This document shows, in pieces, positions 1 through 4,686 of a DNA stretch of 5,228 bases. Source of the stretch: Bifidobacterium breve (GTDB lineage: Bacteria > Actinomycetota > Acidimicrobiia > Acidimicrobiales > Ilumatobacteraceae); assembly GCA_945896935.1 (NCBI GenBank), contig CAMDER010000123.1, positions 1-5,228 on the forward strand. Direction: 5' to 3'. The stretch's first letter is position 1; the number at the start of each line of letters is the position of its first letter. Below the pieces are notes generated by a model. The model saw nothing but the letters and a program-made list of their open reading frames with translations. It was not told where the DNA came from and did not search any database. The translations under genes and the position numbers were made by a program.

Positions 1-925
1 CAACAAATTCGTCGGTGGGTTGTTGTGCTGAGAGTTCAGTCATCAAAGGGACCAACTCTGAGGCGTTCATGGTGCGTCCGGCCATTGTTGCAAAGCGCTC
101 GTCGTCGGCAAGTTCGGGATGACCAAAGGTTTGGCATAGTCCACGGAACTCGCTATCGCTGACAACCGAGACGGCGGCGAATCCGTCTTTGAGTCGCGTG
201 ATGCCGTAGTTCTGTCCAATCGTCGGAGTGCGGTTGGCGTCATCGTCGAGCAACACGGCATCCATGCCCGAATCGGGCCACATAAATGAAACCGCGGCAT
301 CGAGCATTGCCAAAACAATGTGCTGACCGTCGGCGTTGCCCGCAGCACGGGCGTACAGTGCTGACGAAATTGCTTGAGCCGCGGTGAGCGATGTGACCTT
401 GTCGCATAAGAGAGTACGAAACAACGATGGTTCGCCATTGCGCGGATCGGTTTGCACACTCGCAAGACCAGACGCTGCTTGAATGACATTGTCATAGACG
501 CGATGTCCACTGTTAGGTCCATCGGGTCCGTAACCACTGATACTCACATAAATCAGGCTGGGATTGACGGCCTTCAGATCTTCGTAACCAATTCCGAGTC
601 GTTCAACTGCACCGGGTCGAAAGTTTTGAATGACTACGTCGGCAGTTTCGGCAAGCTTTTTGAGAACCGCGACACCTTGTTCACTTTTAAGGTCGACAAC
701 GAGCGAGCGCTTGCCGCGGTTGTTGTTCACGAAAATGCCGGTCATTCCGCCCTTGGCTGAGCCGATGTAGCGCATGAAGTCACCGATACCGGGAGATTCG
801 ACCTTGATGACGTCGGCGCCCTGGTCGGCCAGCATCATGGCGGCGAGTGGGCCAGAGATCATGACCGACAAGTCAAGAACTTTGATGCCGTGAAGTGGAC
901 CGTGTGAACTCGATTTTTTATTCAT
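1..925 (-). CDS. CaiB/BaiF family (class III) CoA-transferase, C-terminus cut by window edge
   Basis: This frame is open from the ATG at 925 to the left edge and gives 308 residues of a protein usually near 400, so roughly the last quarter lies outside. Family III transferases move CoA between carboxylic acids through an aspartyl-CoA anhydride in the cytoplasm. Visible hallmarks are the N-terminal GIKVLDLS (residues 13-20), GADVIKVESPG (36-46), NNNRGKRSLVVDLK (67-80), NFRPGAVERLG (101-111) and VSISGYGPDGP (127-137). The likely catalytic Asp is D175 in LLCDKVTSLTAAQA, followed by the usual AL-x-AR and G-x-H segment (189-202). The YDNVIQAASG stretch (144-153) resembles formyl-CoA transferase more than the GHDINY motif of alpha-methylacyl-CoA racemases, so I favour transferase over racemase. 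It follows the amidase after 16 bp on the same strand and has no Shine-Dalgarno, so it is probably co-transcribed and translationally coupled. The CoA donor and acceptor are unknown. Confidence 0.93.
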   Translation of the reverse strand, partial: MNKKSSSHGPLHGIKVLDLSVMISGPLAAMMLADQGADVIKVESPGIGDFMRYIGSAKGGMTGIFVNNNRGKRSLVVDLKSEQGVAVLKKLAETADVVIQNFRPGAVERLGIGYEDLKAVNPSLIYVSISGYGPDGPNSGHRVYDNVIQAASGLASVQTDPRNGEPSLFRTLLCDKVTSLTAAQAISSALYARAAGNADGQHIVLAMLDAAVSFMWPDSGMDAVLLDDDANRTPTIGQNYGITRLKDGFAAVSVVSDSEFRGLCQTFGHPELADDERFATMAGRTMNASELVPLMTELSAQQPTDEFV

Positions 926-942
926 AGTAGATATTCGCGCAT
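922..942 (-). other. Six-codon relay mini-ORF (MREYLL) bridging amidase and CoA-transferase
   Basis: The amidase stop TGA (944-942) overlaps an ATG at 942-940 as TGATG. That ATG opens six codons and ends in a TGA (924-922), which overlaps the CoA-transferase ATG (925-923) as ATGA. There is no Shine-Dalgarno before the transferase. A ribosome ending the amidase could therefore be handed on through this mini-ORF. The geometry is seen directly; the function is inference and chance is possible. Confidence 0.3.
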
Positions 943-2369
943 CACGTGGGGGTGACAAGAGGCCAAGGGCGATTGCGCTCAATATGCAGAGCGATCTCTA
1001 GGAGTAACTGCTCGGTGAAATGACGTGAGACCACTTGCAAGCCGACAGGAAGACCGTCAACAAAGCCCGCCGGAATAGATATCGCTGGGTTGCCGTGCAA
1101 GTTGGCGGGGAATGTCAGTCGTCCGTTGTTGCCTGCTCCGGCACGAACCCCACCAAAAGATGATGGGAGCGGCCCCTCGGCATCGAACGCGATATCGGGG
1201 TTTGACGCTGTGAGCACTAAGTCAACGCCTGTTGAAGTATTGAATATTTCGGCCATGCGTTCATTCAATGCGGTGCGGCGCGCTTCAATTCGGGCACGAG
1301 CCTCTGGACCATAACGATCCATCGTTGCGGTTAAGCCCATGCGGATTTCGGGTGTCAAGACATCGGCGCAATCTGGCCACAACTCGCCGAGTTGCGCATG
1401 AATCGACAACATTCCGCTGATGCTCCATGCCGCCCCCATGCTTGGAATTGATGTGTCAATATCAATTCGCTTCCATCCGTGTTCGGCGATGAGTTGATCG
1501 GCTTCGGCGCTTAAGACTTCCCACATTGCCGGCGACACAACTGCTCCACCCCAATCGGGAACGACTGCGACACGTAAACCGCGAAGTGCTTGAGTAAATG
1601 AACCAAGTTCGGGTTCCCATTTTCCAACACTCGGCAAACTGAGCGGATCGCGTGGGTCGTGACCAGAAGTGACGTCGAACCAGCGCGCCGTGTCGCGAAC
1701 GCTACGCGTGACGCAACCAGTCACTGTTGTGAGATTGCCAAGTTGCACTTTGGGTGCTCGTGGGATTCGACCGTATGTTGCTTTGAGGCCAACTAATCCG
1801 GTGAAGCCGGCTGGAATACGAATTGAGCCGCCACCGTCGCCGGCTGTAGCCATCGTGATAATTCCGCCAGCAACTGCTGAAGCACTGCCGCCTGACGAAC
1901 CACCTGGGGTGCGATCGTGTTGCCAAGGATTATGAGTTGCACCATGCATGACTGTTCGCGTGACGTTGACTCCACCGAATTCACTCGCAGTTGTTTGGCC
2001 GACTAAGACAACTCCCGCATCTTCGAGTCGCTGAACCATGACTGAAGAGAAGTCAGCGACGAGATGCGAAAGTGCGACGCATGCCTCGGTGTCGGGCCAG
2101 CCAGCAACTTGATCGAGTTCTTTGATGCCGATCGGAACGCCACCAAATGGCAAGTTGACATCGGCCGAACGGGCCGAAGCGTAGGCGCGATCGCGGTCGA
2201 GGAATCCAAAAGCATTGAGATCGCTTGCCTCAATAGCGGCGTAAGTCGCATCAAGTTCTTCGACAGGGGAGCGTTGGCCCGAGCGGAAAGCTTCGACGAG
2301 CGAACACGCATCACCTTGCCAAGTGTCGGGGGTTGAATCTTTTTTACCTGAGTGAGAAGTCACAGCCAT
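942..2369 (-). CDS. Amidase-signature family hydrolase
   Basis: This 475-residue protein has the normal length for the amidase signature (AS) family, cytoplasmic Ser-cisSer-Lys hydrolases of amide bonds. The triad is intact. The Lys is K83 in GVPIGIKE, the cis-Ser is S158 in TPGGSSGGSASA, and the nucleophile is S182 in GDGGGSIRIPAG. The S158-S182 spacing of 24 residues equals that of FAAH (S217/S241). GLVGLKATYGRIPR (191-204) and the C-terminal GNPAISIPAGF (426-436) with GLPVGLQVV (439-447) are also typical. I chose the ATG at 2369. The frame extends to a GTG at 2441, but that start would add 24 unfamily-like residues and run over the divergent thioesterase start. A -10-like TATCGT ends 8 nt before this ATG, suggesting a leaderless message. 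The substrate cannot be assigned: AS enzymes include GatA, nylon-oligomer hydrolases and aryl amidases. No GatB or GatC is adjacent, so a tRNA amidotransferase role is unlikely. Confidence 0.93.
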   Translation of the reverse strand: MAVTSHSGKKDSTPDTWQGDACSLVEAFRSGQRSPVEELDATYAAIEASDLNAFGFLDRDRAYASARSADVNLPFGGVPIGIKELDQVAGWPDTEACVALSHLVADFSSVMVQRLEDAGVVLVGQTTASEFGGVNVTRTVMHGATHNPWQHDRTPGGSSGGSASAVAGGIITMATAGDGGGSIRIPAGFTGLVGLKATYGRIPRAPKVQLGNLTTVTGCVTRSVRDTARWFDVTSGHDPRDPLSLPSVGKWEPELGSFTQALRGLRVAVVPDWGGAVVSPAMWEVLSAEADQLIAEHGWKRIDIDTSIPSMGAAWSISGMLSIHAQLGELWPDCADVLTPEIRMGLTATMDRYGPEARARIEARRTALNERMAEIFNTSTGVDLVLTASNPDIAFDAEGPLPSSFGGVRAGAGNNGRLTFPANLHGNPAISIPAGFVDGLPVGLQVVSRHFTEQLLLEIALHIERNRPWPLVTPT

Positions 2370-2377
2370 AGGTGCTG

Positions 2378-2383
2378 ACGATA
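2378..2383 (-). promoter_or_regulatory. Putative -10 box (TATCGT) for the amidase/CoA-transferase unit
   Basis: Read on the minus strand, TATCGT fits the TAnnnT pattern of actinobacterial -10 boxes. Eight nucleotides separate it from the amidase ATG at 2369, so transcription would begin at or next to the start codon. No Shine-Dalgarno precedes the ATG, which fits a leaderless message. No clear TTGACA-type -35 is visible. The region where a -35 would fall (about 2401-2406) abuts the start of the opposite gene. Confidence 0.45.
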
Positions 2384-2392
2384 GTGCCCGCC

Positions 2393-2398
2393 TAGAGT
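2393..2398 (+). promoter_or_regulatory. Putative -10 box (TAGAGT) for the thioesterase/LLM unit
   Basis: TAGAGT matches TAnnnT and ends 8 nt before the thioesterase ATG at 2407, the same spacing as the opposing promoter. This again predicts a leaderless transcript. The expected -35 position (about 2370-2375) lies at the amidase start and has no consensus. The two polymerase footprints would overlap almost completely, so the two directions probably compete or share a regulator. Confidence 0.45.
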
Positions 2399-2406
2399 TT
2401 GAAACG

Positions 2407-3249
2407 ATGGACAGCCGACAGTTCTTGGGATTGCAGCCCACTCATAATCCTCATCGCTGGGTTTTGCCCGTGGTTCAAGGCATTAGTACGGGCGGCGGCT
2501 TCTTATTTGGCGGCTGCGGGCTTGGTGCGGCGGTCGCCGCGATGGAAGGTACATCGGGTCGCAAAGCCGTGTGGGCGACTGCTCAGTATCTGTCGTATGC
2601 CAAGCCTGGCGAAGTCATGGATATCGATGTCACGTTGGCGGTGCATGGTCGTCAGATCACTCAAGCTCGTGCGGTGTGCCATGTGGGTGACCGCGAAATT
2701 TTGACGGTGAATGCCGCGCTTGGTGATCGTGATCTTGAGGAGAATGGTCAATTCGAAAAGATGCCGTTGGATATTCCTAAACCGCTCGATTGCAAAGAAC
2801 GACCGCACGTGCTTGATTGGTCGGGAACGATTAGCGGACGTATGGATCAACGTATGGTCAAGGGCCGTGAAGAACTTGAAGAACTTGACGGTACACCTGG
2901 TGATGGTCAGGTTTTGTTGTGGTCACGTATTCCGGAAGTGATTGAAGGAGTTGATGCCGCGACGCTGTCGATTTTGGGTGACTTCGTTCCGATGGGAGTT
3001 GGTCAATCACTAGGAATTCGTGGTGGTGGAAACAGCCTTGACAACACGTTGCGTATTGGCAAATTAGTTCCGACCGAATGGGTATTGCTCGATATTCGCA
3101 TTCACATGGTCGAACGTGGTTTTGGACACGGTTTGGTGCATATGTTTGCTGAAGACGGCACGTTGATGGCAACGGCGAGCCAAAGTTGCATCATTCGCTT
3201 CTGGCGCGACATGCCGGGGCCGGGCCCCTCTGGGAAAGTGAAGAAGTAG
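2407..3249 (+). CDS. TesB-like double-hotdog acyl-CoA thioesterase family protein
   Basis: The 280 residues fit the tandem-hotdog thioesterase family (E. coli TesB, about 286 aa), which hydrolyses acyl-CoA to free acid and CoA. The N-terminal hotdog shows a glycine-rich GGGFLFGGCGLGAAVAAM (29-46), in the place of the family's FGG-x-x-x-AQAL helix. It is followed by AQYLSYAKPGEVMDIDV (59-75) and GRQITQARAVCHVGDREI (81-98). The C-terminal hotdog runs from NSLDNTLRIGKL (209-220) through EWVLLDIRIHM to FAEDGTLMATASQ (247-259) and IIRFW. By alignment with TesB, D212 matches catalytic D204 and Q259 matches Q278. The equivalent of T228 appears to be non-Thr (around residues 232-236). The last ten residues are a Gly/Pro/Lys tail. 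The ATG at 2407 is placed 8 nt after a -10-like box. The gene heads a likely operon with the LLM oxidoreductase 42 bp downstream. A non-enzymatic acyl-CoA binding role cannot be excluded. Confidence 0.82.
   Translation: MDSRQFLGLQPTHNPHRWVLPVVQGISTGGGFLFGGCGLGAAVAAMEGTSGRKAVWATAQYLSYAKPGEVMDIDVTLAVHGRQITQARAVCHVGDREILTVNAALGDRDLEENGQFEKMPLDIPKPLDCKERPHVLDWSGTISGRMDQRMVKGREELEELDGTPGDGQVLLWSRIPEVIEGVDAATLSILGDFVPMGVGQSLGIRGGGNSLDNTLRIGKLVPTEWVLLDIRIHMVERGFGHGLVHMFAEDGTLMATASQSCIIRFWRDMPGPGPSGKVKK
3216..3228 (+). repeat. Perfect 13-nt GC-only palindrome in the thioesterase 3' end
   Basis: GGGGCC and GGCCCC flank a single G, within the codons for the PGPGP tail. As RNA it could form a 4-bp GGGG/CCCC stem with a 5-nt loop. 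There is no following U-tract, so it is not an intrinsic terminator. It may simply reflect the Pro-Gly codons. Confidence 0.4.
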
Positions 3250-3291
3250 TCCGAGTCTTTGCAGGGTGTGGGTGTCGGCAACAATGAAGTC

Positions 3292-4281
3292 ATGACAACT
3301 TCACTTCCTCGTCGCCCAGGTATGACTGTTCCGTTGCCTGGTCATTTGCACACGCATCGTGAACGTCTGAACGAACTGGCCGATATGGGCTACACCGATA
3401 TCTGGTCAGCCGAATCAGATGGTGCCGACGCGTTTACTCCGCTCGCGATGGCTGCTGCATGGGAACCGCGGTTGCGCTTAGGAACCGCCATCGTTCCGGC
3501 ATACACGCGTTCACCAGCCTGCTTTGCCCAAAGTGTCGCCAGCATGGCTGACGCCGCTCCTGGACGTTTCGCGATTGGCATTGGTTCAAGTAGCAACGTC
3601 ATCGTTGAAAAGTGGAACGGAATCCCATTCGTCGAGCCGTACAAGAAAGTTCGCGATGTTGTGCGTTTCTTGAACGATGCATTGTCAGGGGAGAAAGTTG
3701 CCAAGTCGTACGACACGTTTGAAGTCAATGGTTTCAAGTTGGGCGTGCGTCCCGAAGTGAAGCCAAAGATTTTGGTGGCAGCCCTTCGTGAAGGAATGTT
3801 GCGTCTTGCTGGTCGCGAATCAGATGGTGCAATTATCAATTGGTTGTCGCCAACTGACGTACGTCGAGTTGCCGAAGTTGTGAATGATGCTGCGGGTGGG
3901 GAAGAGCGCGAAATTGTGGCACGAATTTTTGTGTGCCCAAGCGAGAATGCCGAAGTGGTTCGAGCCGCTGGTCGTTTTGCAATTGCGGCGTATCTGAACG
4001 TGCCGGTGTACGCCGAATTCCATCGCTGGCTCGGTCGTGGACCGCAGCTGCAAGGTATGTGGGATGCATGGAAAGCGGGAGACCGTAAGGCTGCGTTGGC
4101 GGCAATTCCCGACGAAGTTGTCGACGACATCTTGATTCATGGTTCGCCGGCTGAATGTCGGGCCAAGATTCAGGCGTACTTTGACAACGGTGTCACGACG
4201 AGCTCGCTAGCAATTTTGGCTCTTGATCCAGAATTGAATTACTGGGAATCAGTCAAGGCATTGTCGCCGAGCGCGTATTAA
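3292..4281 (+). CDS. LLM-class (luciferase-like) oxidoreductase, probable F420-dependent, Rv3093c-like
   Basis: The 329-residue protein is a single-domain luciferase-like TIM barrel. It resembles the actinobacterial F420-dependent Rv3093c-type group, whose members use coenzyme F420 for hydride transfer. Features from N to C are MTVPLPGH (11-18), ELADMGYTDIWSAESDGADA (28-47), the strand RLGTAIVPAYTRSPA (62-76) and APGRFAIGIGSSSNVIVEKW (89-108). The last is the canonical phosphate-binding segment with the family NG-x-PF following. After it come KKVRDVVRFLNDALSGEKV (118-136), PKILVAALREGMLRLAGRES (158-177) with DGAIINW, and HGSPAECRAKI-x-x-YFDNGVT (283-302). I chose the ATG at 3292. An in-frame TTG at 3259 and the Met at 3322 are alternatives; the latter begins where the conserved TVPL strand starts. 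There is no Shine-Dalgarno or local -10, so it probably depends on read-through from the thioesterase. F420 rather than FMN is inferred from family resemblance only. Confidence 0.9.
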   Translation: MTTSLPRRPGMTVPLPGHLHTHRERLNELADMGYTDIWSAESDGADAFTPLAMAAAWEPRLRLGTAIVPAYTRSPACFAQSVASMADAAPGRFAIGIGSSSNVIVEKWNGIPFVEPYKKVRDVVRFLNDALSGEKVAKSYDTFEVNGFKLGVRPEVKPKILVAALREGMLRLAGRESDGAIINWLSPTDVRRVAEVVNDAAGGEEREIVARIFVCPSENAEVVRAAGRFAIAAYLNVPVYAEFHRWLGRGPQLQGMWDAWKAGDRKAALAAIPDEVVDDILIHGSPAECRAKIQAYFDNGVTTSSLAILALDPELNYWESVKALSPSAY

Positions 4282-4476
4282 TCACGCTGCTTGAACTTGC
4301 CGTTTCTCGGCGAGATAGCGACGAATATCGGCGATATGGCGAAGCCCATTGCGACATACCTCGTCGGACAAGATGAATCGCGGGTCAATACCCACCGGTG
4401 TGGTTTCAAGGCCAGCGAGTTGGAGTTGAACAGGAGCTTTAGTTTCGGGTTGCGCAGTCTGGTGGTTGTTGTCCAT
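4282..4476 (-). CDS. Small hypothetical protein (64 aa)
   Basis: This frame gives MDNNHQTAQPET, a short polar N-terminus, then GLETTPVGIDPRFILSDEV (22-40 approx.) and a charged amphipathic stretch with RNGLRHIADIRRYLAEKRQ near the C-terminus. I do not recognise a family. Reasons to call it real are a protein-like composition with a plausible C-terminal helix, and a stop that abuts the oxidoreductase stop exactly, as in tight convergent gene pairs. The region would otherwise be an unexplained gap. The frame extends upstream to an ATG at 4551, but that extension covers an inverted repeat (4517-4552) that looks regulatory, so I prefer 4476. No clear Shine-Dalgarno is seen (weak GGACAGAG about 9 nt upstream). 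A DNA- or protein-binding role is possible, but nothing in the sequence shows it. Confidence 0.5.
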   Translation of the reverse strand: MDNNHQTAQPETKAPVQLQLAGLETTPVGIDPRFILSDEVCRNGLRHIADIRRYLAEKRQVQAA

Positions 4477-4516
4477 GACACGACTCTGTCCAGGGGGTAT
4501 GGCACAGTTCATCGGG

Positions 4517-4552
4517 GATGATGCGAAATTCGCCGATACGCCATGCATCATC
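4517..4552. repeat. Nested inverted repeats upstream of the small gene
   Basis: GATGATGC (4517-4524) is matched by GCATCATC (4545-4552) as 8-bp arms around a 20-bp spacer. The spacer side contains a second, shorter dyad, GCGAA-A-TTCGC (4523-4533). The pair lies 41-76 bp before the small minus-strand gene, where an operator or a 5'-leader hairpin would sit. No U-tract follows in either direction, so it is not a terminator. The function is inferred. Confidence 0.35.
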
Positions 4553-4613
4553 TATCTGGTGGTTACTGAAGTTCGCCCACAGCCACAGCACACCCTTTAA
4601 ACAACCAATTCAC

Positions 4614-4654
4614 AAAAAAATTCTTGTGTTCACTCCGCCGAAGGCGGCGAGAAC
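4614..4654 (-). terminator. Intrinsic terminator of the Lcl_C/DUF1566-like gene
   Basis: On the minus strand, CCGCC-TTC-GGCGG forms a strong 5-bp core (4635-4647). It extends past two mismatched positions to GTTC/GAAC (outer arms 4651-4654 and 4628-4631). Further out, AT-rich pairing is possible between the flanking T-rich and A-rich stretches. A run of seven T (4614-4620) follows in the minus direction. No T-run follows on the plus strand, so it acts for the minus-strand gene that ends at 4687. Confidence 0.75.
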
Positions 4655-4664
4655 AACAAAAATT

Positions 4665-4686
4665 AAATAGATAAATAGATAAATAG
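4665..4686. repeat. 8-bp tandem repeat, AAATAGAT x 2.75
   Basis: Two full copies of AAATAGAT (4665-4672, 4673-4680) and a six-base partial copy (4681-4686) lie directly against the stop codon of the Lcl_C/DUF1566-like gene and before its terminator. The tract is nearly all A and T, unlike the surrounding DNA. It may be a slippage product or an easily melted spacer. Confidence 0.85.

Noticed and set aside
67..760. ORFs at 67-537 (minus) and 452-760 (plus) within the CoA-transferase
   Set aside because: Both are out of frame with a continuous 308-residue CaiB/BaiF reading with strong motifs, and their compositions are not protein-like.
2370..2441. GTG start at 2441 giving a 499-residue amidase
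   Set aside because: The extra 24 residues are not family-like and would overlap the first 35 bases of the divergent thioesterase. The ATG at 2369 has a -10-like box at leaderless spacing.
3284..3295. ATG at 3284 just before the oxidoreductase
   Set aside because: It is out of frame and stops after three codons.
3390..4130. 246-residue minus-strand ORF inside the LLM oxidoreductase
   Set aside because: It is antisense to a clear LLM protein, rich in Ser, Arg, Thr and Ala without recognisable motifs, as expected for a shadow frame.
4278..4505. 75-residue minus-strand ORF in another frame over the small gene
   Set aside because: It overlaps the end of the oxidoreductase, and the frame ending at 4282 has the more protein-like composition and a cleaner stop junction.
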